From Simplicispira psychrophila DSM 11588 (lineage in GTDB: Bacteria; Pseudomonadota; Gammaproteobacteria; Burkholderiales; Burkholderiaceae_C), in assembly GCF_000688255.1 (NCBI RefSeq), contig NZ_JHYS01000011.1:48169-112168 (forward strand): a stretch of DNA of 64,000 nt, in the 5' to 3' direction. A model generated the notes under the pieces. The model had not been told where the DNA came from. It saw only the letters and a program-made list of their open reading frames with translations, and ran no database searches. Shown one piece after another: positions 54,219 through 62,811 of this stretch; position 1 is the first letter of the stretch, and each line of letters opens with the position of its first letter. The translations under genes and the position numbers were made by a program.

Positions 54219-55040
54219 ATGCTGCGCCGCGAAGGCTATGCCGGCCCGATCACGCTGATTAGCGCGGAGGCGGCATTGCCCGTGGACCGCGGCCCAATCT
54301 CTCCAAGGATTATTTGGCTGGCAAGGCACCAGCCGATTGGCTGGCGCTGCGCTCGTCGGCGTTTTATCAGCAGCAGCGCATTGACCTGCGTTTGGCGACA
54401 CAGGTGACCCATATCGACACCGCACAGCGCCAGCTGCAGTTGGACGATGGCAGCCAGCTGTCCTATGGTGCCTTGTTGCTGGCCACTGGCGCTGAGCCGA
54501 TTCGGCTGGATATTCCCGGTGCCGATCTGCCCCATGGGCACTGCCTGCGCACGCAGGCCGACAGTCAGGCGCTGGTGGATGCCGCACCAACCTGCCGCAA
54601 TGCCGCAATGCCGTAGTGATCGGTGCCAGTTTCATCGGCTTGGAAGTGGCCGCTTCGCTGCGCGCGCGCCACATCCAGGTGCAGGTGGTGGGCCGCGAAG
54701 CCACGCTGATGGAAAAAGTGCTGGGGCTGCAGGTGGGCGCATTCTTGCGCGATTTGCATGAAAAAACGGCGTCGTCTTTCACCTGGGCACCGAGGCGACA
54801 CGCATCGATGCACATGAGGTCACGCTGCGCAGTGGCGAGAAGCTGCCAGCGGATCTGGTGGTCGTCGGCATTGGCGTGCGCCCGGCCACAGCACTGGCCG
54901 AGCAGGCGTGCCTGAGCATGGACCGGGATGTAGTGGTGGATGCTTATTTGCAAACCAGTGCGGTGGGCGTTTTTGCCGCCGGTGACATCGCACGCTGGCC
55001 CGACCGGTACGCGATCCGATGCGGGGGCATAAACCCGGCG
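54219..55040 (+). pseudogene. Decayed FAD/NAD-dependent oxidoreductase (ferredoxin/rubredoxin reductase-like)
   Basis: Pieces of one pyridine nucleotide-disulfide oxidoreductase lie in successive frames. The first gives GYAGPITLISAEAALPVDRG (54237 on) and shifts near 54290 to PNLSKDYLAGKAPADWLALR, then LDDGSQLSYGALLLATGAEP. Another shift near 54590 gives VVIGASFIGLEVAASLRARH, and a third in the A-run near 54760 gives [20 protein letters not shown] to [14 protein letters not shown]. The N-terminal FAD-binding GxGxxG segment and the whole C-terminal dimerisation part are missing. Three frameshifts and both ends lost make it non-functional. Usual relatives are about 400 residues and work with a Rieske or ferredoxin partner, none of which is nearby. 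Confidence 0.87.
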
Positions 55041-55054
55041 CATCTTTCTATTTT

Positions 55055-56380
55055 TTATTTGGCCAGCAAGGCGTCAATGGCCTGCACGTCAGCCTCTGAC
55101 AGCGTGCCTGCCGCTTGGCGCAGCTTGAGCGTGCCCAGCAGTACGTTGTAGCGCGCCTGGGCCAGGTCGCGCTTGGTTTGGTAGAGCTGGCTTTGGGCAT
55201 TGAGCACGTCGATGTTGATGCGCACGCCGACTTGGTAGCCGAGCTTGTTGGCGTCGAGGGCGCTTTGGCTGGACAGTTCGGCCGCTTCCAGTGCCTTGAC
55301 CTGGCCCTGGCCCGATTGCACGCCATAAAAGGCGGCGCGGGTGTTTTGCGCCACGGTGCGGCGCAGGTTGTCGAGGTCGGCGCGGGCTTTATCTTCCAGT
55401 GCCAGCGTTTCTTTCACGCGGTTTTGCACGGCGAAGCCGGCAAACAGCGGCAGGTTCAGCGCCACACCAATGCTGGCGCTGGTGACGCGACTGTTGATGC
55501 CGGGCAGGGTCATGGTGCCGTTGGGTGAGCGCTGCACGTTGTAGCCCGCCTGCAGATCCACCGTCGGCAGGTGGCCGGTTTGTGCTTTTTGTGTTTCCAA
55601 CTGGGCCACGTCCAGCGCAATGGCGGCCTGGCGCACCAGCGGCTGGCCGTCTTGTGACTGTTGCACCCAGACGGAGACATCCGCTGGCTCCAGCGCCGGC
55701 AAAGGCAGCGGAATGGCCAAAGGCAGCGGTTGGGTGCCATTTCTGCCGACCAGCTGGTCGAGGGCCAGCTTTTTGACGCGCAGATCGTTTTCTGCGGCCA
55801 CTTCCTGGGCTGTCACCAGGTCGTAGCGCGCTTGGGCTTCGCGCGTGTCGGTGATGGTGCTGGTGCCAACTTCAAAATTGCGTTTGGCAGCAGCCAGTTG
55901 CTCAGAGACCGCAGCTTTTTGCGCCTGGACGAAGGCGAGCGTGTCTTGCGCCGCCAACACATCAAAGTAGCCTTGGCTGACGCGCACCAGCAGGTCTTGC
56001 GTGGCAGCATCCAGCTGTGCCTGCGCTACGTCGATGCCGCGCAAGCCTTGCTGCAGCGTGATGCGGTTAGCGGGTCGGTACAAGGGCTGCGCCGCGTTGA
56101 TGCCCAGGGTGTGCGTGGTCATGCTGGCCGATATCGGTGGCATGGTGACGTCCGTTTTGGCGCGTGCTATTTCACCCGACAGTGCTGCGCTGGGCAGCAG
56201 GCCGGCGCGGGCCTGGTCAGCGCGCGCGATGGATGCATCGAGTTGGGCCTTGGCGGACTGCCAGGGCGCGTCGTAACTGCGTGCGGCGTTCAACAGCTCT
56301 ACCAGGCTTTGGGCCTGGGCGGGTGCCACCAGCGCAGTGCCCAACGCCAAAGACAAGGAGAGCGATCGAAACAGGTACAT
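55055..56380 (-). CDS. TolC-family outer membrane efflux protein
   Basis: Outer membrane channel for tripartite efflux, 441 residues from ATG 56380 with a signal peptide ([20 protein letters not shown], cleavage near AQA-Q). Two TolC repeats are visible; the first begins [20 protein letters not shown], and typical helices include [20 protein letters not shown] and the conserved [20 protein letters not shown] in the second repeat. It is the last gene of the RND pump group (adaptor, pump, methyltransferase, rhodanese, TolC), the most natural partner for that pump. It runs convergently into the decayed oxidoreductase. Confidence 0.92.
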   Translation of the reverse strand: MYLFRSLSLSLALGTALVAPAQAQSLVELLNAARSYDAPWQSAKAQLDASIARADQARAGLLPSAALSGEIARAKTDVTMPPISASMTTHTLGINAAQPLYRPANRITLQQGLRGIDVAQAQLDAATQDLLVRVSQGYFDVLAAQDTLAFVQAQKAAVSEQLAAAKRNFEVGTSTITDTREAQARYDLVTAQEVAAENDLRVKKLALDQLVGRNGTQPLPLAIPLPLPALEPADVSVWVQQSQDGQPLVRQAAIALDVAQLETQKAQTGHLPTVDLQAGYNVQRSPNGTMTLPGINSRVTSASIGVALNLPLFAGFAVQNRVKETLALEDKARADLDNLRRTVAQNTRAAFYGVQSGQGQVKALEAAELSSQSALDANKLGYQVGVRINIDVLNAQSQLYQTKRDLAQARYNVLLGTLKLRQAAGTLSEADVQAIDALLAK

Positions 56381-56416
56381 GGCAAAGTCTTTCAAGGAAG
56401 CGGCGCAGTGGGCCGC

Positions 56417-56776
56417 TTAATACAGCGGCACGGAGGAATCGAGCTCGCGCGACCAGGCATCGATACCGCCGGTGATGTTGGCTACCTGGGCAAAACCGTG
56501 GTGCGCCAGAAAGGCCGCCACCCGCTGGCTGCGCATGCCGTGGTGGCACAGGCAGGCGATGGGGCGTGCCTTGTCCAGCATGGCGAGTTGGTCAGGGATG
56601 CTGCCCATGGGGATGGCCAGTGTTTCCAAAGTTTCAAAGCCTTGCGGTGCCCGGATGCTGGCGGTTTGCAACTCCCAGGGTTCGCGCACGTCTAGCACCA
56701 GGGGCGCCAGGCCGGGGTCAGCAGCGAGTTGCTCAAACCAGGCCTGCAATTGCGCTGGACGGACTTGGACGATCAT
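56417..56776 (-). CDS. Rhodanese-like sulfurtransferase domain protein
   Basis: A 119-residue single rhodanese domain, cytoplasmic. The start MIVQVRPAQLQAWFEQLAAD is followed by VLDVREPWELQTA (the CH2A-like signature) and the active-site loop CLCHHGMRSQRVAAFLAHHG with catalytic Cys near residue 76. GlpE-like single-domain proteins transfer sulfur from thiosulfate or persulfide. It begins 20 bases after the methyltransferase gene and sits between it and tolC. A link with efflux is not obvious. Confidence 0.9.
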   Translation of the reverse strand: MIVQVRPAQLQAWFEQLAADPGLAPLVLDVREPWELQTASIRAPQGFETLETLAIPMGSIPDQLAMLDKARPIACLCHHGMRSQRVAAFLAHHGFAQVANITGGIDAWSRELDSSVPLY

Positions 56777-56795
56777 GGGAGTGGCTCCGGCGTGC

Positions 56796-57512
56796 TCAGA
56801 ACTTGAAGGGCTGTGGCTCCGGGAAGTTCAGCAGGCGGGGGGAATTCATGTCCCAGGGCTCGGTGGTGACAAAACGGTCGCCAGTGCGCTGCACAAAGGT
56901 GGCGCGCATGACCGGGTCTTGCCCGGTGAAGGCGGCCAGGCGGCCACCATCGCGCAGTTGTGCTAGCAATTCTTGCGGCACGGTCGCGACCGAGCCGCTG
57001 AGCACGATGACGTCAAACGGGCCGTCGGGCACCGTGCCAGGCTGTGCGCCGTCGGCCAGGCGCACGGTGACGTTGGTGACGCCCGCGCTGTCGAGATTCT
57101 CACGCGCCATTTCAGCCAGCTCAGGGTTGATTTCCAAGGTGACGACGTGGTGCGCGCGGTAGGCCAGTAAGGCGGCCATATAGCCCGAGCCGGCGCCGAT
57201 TTCCAGTACGCGCTCGTTTTTCTGCACTTTCAGGTCTTGCAGCATGCGTGCTTCCACTTTGGGGTTGAGCATGCATTGGCCAGTACGCGCGATGTCCTCG
57301 GGGGCGCCGTGCAGCGGAATTTCCAGGTCCATGAAGGCCATGGCGCTGCAAGCGGGTGGCACGAATTGTTCGCGGCGCACTTGGGCCAGCGTGTCCAGAA
57401 CGTCTGCGTCGTGTACCAGCCAAGTCCTGATTTGCTGCTCAATCATGTTGTAGCGGGCCTGCTCGATCGGGTCGCTAGCGAGGGCAAAAGGCGTGTTCAG
57501 GGGCATGTTCAT
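56796..57512 (-). CDS. Protein-L-isoaspartate O-methyltransferase-like protein
   Basis: SAM-dependent methyltransferase of the PCMT family, 238 residues from ATG 57512 (GGAG seven bases upstream). The N-terminal part reads ARYNMIEQQIRTWLVHDADV and VRREQFVPPACSAMAFMDLE, followed by the SAM motif VLEIGAGSGYMAALLA and an ending QPFKF. Burkholderiales carry this form, which differs from canonical Pcm in the N-terminal substrate loop, upstream of rhodanese and tolC genes. Whether it repairs isoaspartate is uncertain. Confidence 0.87.
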   Translation of the reverse strand: MNMPLNTPFALASDPIEQARYNMIEQQIRTWLVHDADVLDTLAQVRREQFVPPACSAMAFMDLEIPLHGAPEDIARTGQCMLNPKVEARMLQDLKVQKNERVLEIGAGSGYMAALLAYRAHHVVTLEINPELAEMARENLDSAGVTNVTVRLADGAQPGTVPDGPFDVIVLSGSVATVPQELLAQLRDGGRLAAFTGQDPVMRATFVQRTGDRFVTTEPWDMNSPRLLNFPEPQPFKF

Positions 57513-57567
57513 GAAAAATCTCCGAAGAAAGCAAAAAATGGCAAAAGCAAATGGCGGATGGCAGCAG

Positions 57568-60500
57568 TCAGGGCAAACCGTCAATTCTAGGGCGGCCCTG
57601 CGCCTTGCCCGTCAGAACGCGGCGTGCCCATTGCGCCAGATCGTCCATATAGCAATACATCACTGGCACCACCACCAGCGTTAAGAGCGACGAGGTGATG
57701 ACCCCGCCAATCACGGCCTGGCCCATCGGGGCACGCTGCTCGGAGCCTTCCGAGAGCGCAAAGGCCAGCGGCGCCATGCCGAAGATCATCGCCAGCGTGG
57801 TCATCAAAATCGGGCGCAGGCGCACGCGCGCGGCCAGCAGCAGCGCTTCGGCACGGCCCAGTCCGGGGTGCATGTGTCCATCGTCGTCCCTGTACTCAGT
57901 GCGTGCGCGGATGGCAAAGTCCACCAGCAGGATGGCGTTTTTGGTCACCAAGCCCATCAGCATCACCACGCCGATGATGGAAAACATTGACAGCGCCGAG
58001 CCAAATAGCAACAGCGCCAGCACCACGCCAATCAGCGTCAGCGGCAGTGCCGTCATCAGGGCCAGCGGCTGGACAAAGCTCTTGAACTGGCTGGCCAGAA
58101 TCATGTAGATGAAAACAATCGCCAGCACCAGCGCCGAGATGGCGTAGCCAAAGGCCTCGCTCATGTTTTTTGTCGAGCCACCAAACTGGTAGCGGTAGCC
58201 GGGCGGAAATGTCACCGTCGCCAGCGCCGCTTTGATGTCATTGGAGACTTCGCCGGTAGAGCGCTGATAGACGTTGGCGTTGATGGCCACTTCGCGTGTC
58301 AGGTCGCGCCGGTTGATCTGGTTCGGGCCGGTCGATTCGCGCACGCTGGCCACCTGGTTCAGGCGCACGATGCGGTTGCTGCCATCGGCACTTGTCACCG
58401 CAAACGGCAGGCGCTCCAGGTCTTGCGGCGTGCTGCGCACTTCGGGCGCCAAGCGCACATTGACGTCGTAGGTCTGGTCGTCCGGCGCGCGCCAGGTGCC
58501 CACGGTCTGGCCGGCCACCAGCGTGCGCAGGGCGTTGGCTATGGACGCCACGTTCAAGCCCAAATCCGAGGCCGCATCGCGGTGGACGTGGACGTCGATG
58601 ACCGGTTTGTCACTTTTCAGGCTGGAGTCCAGATCCACCAGACCAGGAATACTGCTGATTTTTTCATTCACGGTGCGGGTCAGGCGGGCCAGCTCTTGCA
58701 GGTCCGGGCCTTGCAGCGAGAACTCGATCTGCTTTTGCCCGCCGACGGGGTCGAGCAAGCCGACGTGCGTCACCGTGATGCCAGGAATCTGGCGCAGGTG
58801 TTCACGCAGTACGCTGGACATCTCATCCACACTGCGCTGGCGCTGTTGGCGATCCACCAGGCGGATGTAGACATTGGCGTACATCTTGCCCTGCGCACTG
58901 CCGGTGTTGAGCGTGGACAGGGTGTAGCGCACCTCGGGCAGCTGGCGCACCAGCGCCTCGACTTGGCGCGTTTTGGCCTCGGTGGCCTCGATGGACGAGC
59001 CGACCGGGGTGTAGAAGTTGATCGAGGTCTCAGAAAAATCGGCCTTGGGTACGAACTCGGTGCCCAGCAGCGGCACCATGAAGATGCTGGCGACAAAAAT
59101 GGCCAGGGCCAGCGCCAGGGTGCTGAGCTTGTGCAGCAGCGCCCAGCCCAGAATGCGCTGGTAGCCTTGGGCCAGCGCTTCGGTGGTGCGCTCAAACCAG
59201 GCGGTGACGCGGCCAATGGTCTTGTCGTACAGGGTGTGGGGTTGGCCCTCAGCATCGGCACCAGCGGCATGTCGGTGGATGCTCGGGTCGTGCCAGACGC
59301 TCGACAGCATCGGGTCGAGGGTGAAGCTGACAAACATCGAAATCAGCACTGCCACAGCGATGGTCAGGCCAAATTCATGAAAAAACTTGCCGATGATGCC
59401 GCCCATAAAGCCAATCGGCAAAAACACCGCGACGATGGACAGCGTGGTCGCCAGCACCGCCAAGCCAATTTCTTGTGTGCCGTCGAGCGAGGCCGTGAAA
59501 TTGTCTTTGCCCATTTGCACATGGCGCACGATGTTCTCGCGTACCACAATAGCGTCGTCGATCAGCAGGCCGACGCACAGGCTCAGCGCCATCAGCGTGA
59601 TCATGTTGATGGTGAAACCAAACAAATGCATGAACAAAAACGTGCCAATGATGGAAATGGGCAGCGTCAGTCCGGTAATCACCGTCGAGCGCCACGAGTT
59701 CAAGAAGAGAAACACGATCAGCACCGTCAGCAACGCGCCTTCGATGAGTGTCTGGCGCACGTTCTCGACCGCGACGCGGATCGGCCGGGCACTGTCGCCA
59801 ATGACTTCCAGGCGCACGCCCGGTGGCAGCTCAGGGCGCAGGGCCTCCACCGCCTTGGCCAAGCCATCCACCACGTCGATGGTGTTTTCATCCTGCGCCT
59901 TTTGCACTGACAGCAGCAGCGTGCGCTGGCCGTTGTAGAGCGCCAGACTTTCGACTTCTTGCGCGCCGTCCTGCACCCGGGCGAGTTGTTCGATGCGCAC
60001 AGGCGCACCGTTCTTGCGCGCCACGATGATGCGGGCGAAGTCCTCGGGGCGCTGCATACGCGCATCAATCTGCACCACGCGCTCTTGCGCCAGCGAGCGG
60101 ATGGCGCCCAGCGGCAGGTCCTGGTTTTCGGCGCGCACCGCGTTGGCGACTTGCTCGGGCGTGATGCCAAACGCTTCCAAGGCCAGTGGATTGAGGTAGA
60201 TGTTGATTTCGCGCTTGGTGCCGCCGACCAAGTTGACCGCGCCGACGCCGCGCACGTTTTGCAGGCGTTTTTTCAGCGTTTGCTCGGCCCAGTTGCTCAG
60301 TTCGACAGCACTGCGTGGTGTGCTGCTGGCACCCTTGGCGGTGGTGTCTGGCAACACCGCCAGCGACCACACCGGGCGGCTGGCCGGGTCAAAGCGCAGC
60401 ACGCGCGGCTCTTTCACTTCGTCGCGTAGCAGCGGGCGCACGCCAGCGACCTTTTCGCGCACGTCTTCCGCGGCCTTGCGTCCGTCAATGTGCAACTGGA

Positions 60501-60783
60501 ATTCGATGATGATCAGCGCGCTGCCCTCCAGGCTGCGCGAGGTCAGGGCATTGATGCCTGCAATTGAGTTGACGGCTTCCTCGATTTTTTTCGTCACCTC
60601 GCTCTCGACGATTTCCGGCGAGGCACCCGGGTAATCCGCCGCCACCACCACAATGGGGAAATCAATGTTGGGAAATTGATCGACCTTCAGGCGCTGGTAC
60701 GAAAAAATGCCCAGCACCACAAAGGCGAGCATCACCATGGTGGCAAAAACCGGGTTGCCAAGACTGACGCGGGTAAACCACAT
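57568..60783 (-). CDS. RND-family efflux pump inner-membrane transporter (AcrB/MexF/MdtB type)
   Basis: Proton-driven drug or metabolite exporter, 1071 residues. Twelve membrane spans and two large periplasmic loops, beginning MWFTRVSLGNPVFATMVMLA and the porter block DQFPNIDFPIVVVAADYPGA. The proton-relay Asp pair is in LCVGLLIDDAIVVRENIVRH, and VMLMGLVTKNAILLVDFAIR carries the conserved Lys. This pattern places it among the HAE1/MdtBC-like multidrug group rather than the heavy-metal group. Adaptor upstream (15 bases) and TolC-like channel downstream complete a tripartite pump. Substrate unknown. Confidence 0.94.
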   Translation of the reverse strand: MWFTRVSLGNPVFATMVMLAFVVLGIFSYQRLKVDQFPNIDFPIVVVAADYPGASPEIVESEVTKKIEEAVNSIAGINALTSRSLEGSALIIIEFQLHIDGRKAAEDVREKVAGVRPLLRDEVKEPRVLRFDPASRPVWSLAVLPDTTAKGASSTPRSAVELSNWAEQTLKKRLQNVRGVGAVNLVGGTKREINIYLNPLALEAFGITPEQVANAVRAENQDLPLGAIRSLAQERVVQIDARMQRPEDFARIIVARKNGAPVRIEQLARVQDGAQEVESLALYNGQRTLLLSVQKAQDENTIDVVDGLAKAVEALRPELPPGVRLEVIGDSARPIRVAVENVRQTLIEGALLTVLIVFLFLNSWRSTVITGLTLPISIIGTFLFMHLFGFTINMITLMALSLCVGLLIDDAIVVRENIVRHVQMGKDNFTASLDGTQEIGLAVLATTLSIVAVFLPIGFMGGIIGKFFHEFGLTIAVAVLISMFVSFTLDPMLSSVWHDPSIHRHAAGADAEGQPHTLYDKTIGRVTAWFERTTEALAQGYQRILGWALLHKLSTLALALAIFVASIFMVPLLGTEFVPKADFSETSINFYTPVGSSIEATEAKTRQVEALVRQLPEVRYTLSTLNTGSAQGKMYANVYIRLVDRQQRQRSVDEMSSVLREHLRQIPGITVTHVGLLDPVGGQKQIEFSLQGPDLQELARLTRTVNEKISSIPGLVDLDSSLKSDKPVIDVHVHRDAASDLGLNVASIANALRTLVAGQTVGTWRAPDDQTYDVNVRLAPEVRSTPQDLERLPFAVTSADGSNRIVRLNQVASVRESTGPNQINRRDLTREVAINANVYQRSTGEVSNDIKAALATVTFPPGYRYQFGGSTKNMSEAFGYAISALVLAIVFIYMILASQFKSFVQPLALMTALPLTLIGVVLALLLFGSALSMFSIIGVVMLMGLVTKNAILLVDFAIRARTEYRDDDGHMHPGLGRAEALLLAARVRLRPILMTTLAMIFGMAPLAFALSEGSEQRAPMGQAVIGGVITSSLLTLVVVPVMYCYMDDLAQWARRVLTGKAQGRPRIDGLP

Positions 60784-60798
60784 ACGGGGTTGCAGTGC

Positions 60799-61998
60799 TT
60801 AGCGTGGTGGTGTGGCGGTGGCCGGCGCAGGGGCTGCGGCAGGCAGGCGCAGCACCGTGCCTTCGGGCAGGACACCGACACGTCCGGTCAGCACCAGCGC
60901 ACCTTCAGCCACGCCGCCGCCCTCGATAGCGATCAGCGTCTGGCCATCCTGGCTGGAGCGGGCGCCAGTCTGCACGGTGCGGTGCACCACGCGGCCGTTC
61001 TCAACCACTTGCACATAGGGCGCAGGCTGGTCGGTATGCACCGCCTCCAGTGGCACGGCCAACAGCCTGGCCTGGCCGGTTTCCAGCGTGCCTTGTACAA
61101 ACAACCCCTGGCGCAAGGCGCTGTGGTCTTCTTTCGGGTCGGTGCTGGGGGCGATTGTCAGGTACACCGGTACGGCGCGGCTGCCGGTCTGGGCGCTGGG
61201 GCTGATGCGCGCCACGGTGGCGGTAATGGGGCTGTTTTGGCTGTCCATGCTGCCCTCGACGTGCAGGCGCGCCGTCTGTCCGACACGCACCTGCACTGAA
61301 TCGGCCGGACTGAGCAGCGCTTCCACTTCCATGCGCGACAAGTCCACGATTTCCAGAATGTGCATATCGACGCCGACGCGCTCACCGTTCTGCGCCAAAC
61401 GCTGCGCTATTTGCCCGTTCAGCGGGCTGAGCAAGACGGTGTCGAGTACGGCCTTGCGGGCAATATCGGCAGCAGCCACGGCCGCTTGGTATGACGACTG
61501 CGCTGCTTGCAGGCTGGCCTGCGAGGTATCCAGCGCTGTGCGCGAGATAAATCCTTGTTCCACCAGCGCGCGGTTGTTGTTGAACTGGCGCTGGTTGATG
61601 TCTATCTGCGTGCGTGCGGCTTGGGCCTGTTGCTGTGCCTGGCGCAGTCGGGCTTGCATCTCCACGGCATCGATGTGCGCCACCTCCTGACCGGCGCGCA
61701 CGCTGTCGCCTTCACGCAGCGTCAAGCCTTGCAGCTCACCAGCGACCCGCGCCTTGATGCTGGCGGAATGCACGGCGCGCAGCGTGCCTGATACCGGTAC
61801 GCCCAGCACCAGCGTCTGGCGGCGCAGCGTCCAGAGCTCATCCGCGGCAATGTCCATCGCCACCGGCGCAGGGACCGCCGCGGGCGCCTGCTGCGCTGCC
61901 CGGCGGGCGAGCACGGTGCGCACGATGGCTGTGCCCAGCAGAGCCACCACCAGAGCGCCCACGAGCCATGCGGCCCAGCGTGTTTTGTGTGTCATCAA
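60799..61998 (-). CDS. RND efflux periplasmic adaptor subunit
   Basis: Membrane-fusion protein that bridges the RND pump and TolC, 399 residues. N-terminal anchor (residues about 10-30, WLVGALVVALLGTAIVRTVL), first lipoyl half VPVSGTLRAVHSASIKARVA, an alpha-helical hairpin (RLRQAQQQAQAARTQIDINQ), second lipoyl half VLLSPLNGQIAQRLAQNGER, then beta-barrel and membrane-proximal domains (VRVGQTARLHVEGS; LLAVPLEAVHTDQ). Starts 3 bases after the TetR gene stop and is co-transcribed with it and the pump. Confidence 0.93.
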   Translation of the reverse strand: MMTHKTRWAAWLVGALVVALLGTAIVRTVLARRAAQQAPAAVPAPVAMDIAADELWTLRRQTLVLGVPVSGTLRAVHSASIKARVAGELQGLTLREGDSVRAGQEVAHIDAVEMQARLRQAQQQAQAARTQIDINQRQFNNNRALVEQGFISRTALDTSQASLQAAQSSYQAAVAAADIARKAVLDTVLLSPLNGQIAQRLAQNGERVGVDMHILEIVDLSRMEVEALLSPADSVQVRVGQTARLHVEGSMDSQNSPITATVARISPSAQTGSRAVPVYLTIAPSTDPKEDHSALRQGLFVQGTLETGQARLLAVPLEAVHTDQPAPYVQVVENGRVVHRTVQTGARSSQDGQTLIAIEGGGVAEGALVLTGRVGVLPEGTVLRLPAAAPAPATATPPR

Positions 61999-62001
61999 AT
62001 A

Positions 62002-62703
62002 TCAGGAACAGAGGAGGGGCGTGGCAGGTAACGCCGCCGAGTGTGCTGGGAGTGCGCGCAGCCCTTGCAGCAGGATGTCCAGCTGCGCGTCCAGATAGGT
62101 CTGGGGTGAAAATACCAGCGCCGCCGGCAGGCAGGCGCCGGGCGAATGTTTGCAAAAAGTCAGAAACACGATGGGCGCCAGCACGGCATACACCGCGTAA
62201 TCCAGGTCGAGTGGTCGAAATTCGCCGCAGTCCATGCCGCGCTGCAATACGCGGCGAATCAGCTCTTGGCCCGGTGCGGTCACTTCGTGCTGATAGAACT
62301 GCGTGATTTCAGGAAAATTACCGGCCTCGCTGAGCACCAGCTTGATGATGCCCGAGGCGCGTGTGGCGCCAATGTGCTCCCACCATGAGCTGTAGCAGTA
62401 GCGCAGCATGTCGGTGGTGCTGCCCTGAAATTGTTCGAATTCCTCGTTCCAGACAGCAAAGCGCGCAATGATGTCGGTGCGTACCACCGCCTTGAAAAGC
62501 GCCTCTTTGCTCGGAAAATACAAAAACAAGGTGCCTTTGGAGACGCCTGCGCGTGCTGCGACTTGTTCCACCTTGGTGGCGGCGTAACCTTTTTCGACAA
62601 ACAGTGACAGCGCTGCATCCAGCAACTCGCCTGGACGCGCCTCTTTACGCCGCACGCGCCGGTGGGCGGTGTAGGCAGAGGAGGGGGGCGAAACAGTGGG
62701 CAT
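62002..62703 (-). CDS. TetR-family repressor of the RND pump operon
   Basis: A 233-residue regulator, first gene of the efflux operon. The N-terminal helix-turn-helix reads GELLDAALSLFVEKGYAATK then VEQVAARAGVSKGTLFLYFP, standard TetR. The C-terminal ligand-binding domain is unlike TetR itself, as usual. A near-perfect palindrome lies 7 bases before its start codon (62710-62727), so it very probably represses its own operon and is released by a pump substrate. Confidence 0.93.
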   Translation of the reverse strand: MPTVSPPSSAYTAHRRVRRKEARPGELLDAALSLFVEKGYAATKVEQVAARAGVSKGTLFLYFPSKEALFKAVVRTDIIARFAVWNEEFEQFQGSTTDMLRYCYSSWWEHIGATRASGIIKLVLSEAGNFPEITQFYQHEVTAPGQELIRRVLQRGMDCGEFRPLDLDYAVYAVLAPIVFLTFCKHSPGACLPAALVFSPQTYLDAQLDILLQGLRALPAHSAALPATPLLCS

Positions 62704-62709
62704 GTTTTT

Positions 62710-62727
62710 ACTGACCGATGGGTTAGT
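62710..62727. promoter_or_regulatory. Palindromic operator for the TetR-family regulator
   Basis: ACTGACC-GATG-GGTTAGT: two 7-base arms that are inverted copies except at one position. The ACTGACC/GGTCAGT type of palindrome is common for TetR/AcrR-like regulators. Its position directly before the regulator gene suits autorepression of the whole efflux operon. Binding is inferred. Confidence 0.65.
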
Positions 62728-62777
62728 TGCTGGCTAATGTAACGAGCCACTTTTACTCCGTCAATCCTTGACATCCT

Positions 62778-62811
62778 CCCCTTGCAAATCGCCTAAGCGA
62801 CTTGGAAGGGG
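62778..62811 (-). other. Right-end hairpin of the IS605-type element (candidate guide-RNA scaffold end)
   Basis: CCCCTT (62778-62783) pairs with AAGGGG (62806-62811) around an inner stem TCGC.../...GCGA. It overlaps the tnpB stop codon at 62793. In this family the omega/reRNA scaffold ends at the right end, with the guide coming from flanking DNA. Expression cannot be seen here. Confidence 0.5.

Noticed and set aside
58423..59910. 495-codon plus-strand open frame antisense to the RND pump
   Set aside because: Histidine/glutamine-rich shadow translation without family features; the RND gene on the opposite strand is unambiguous.
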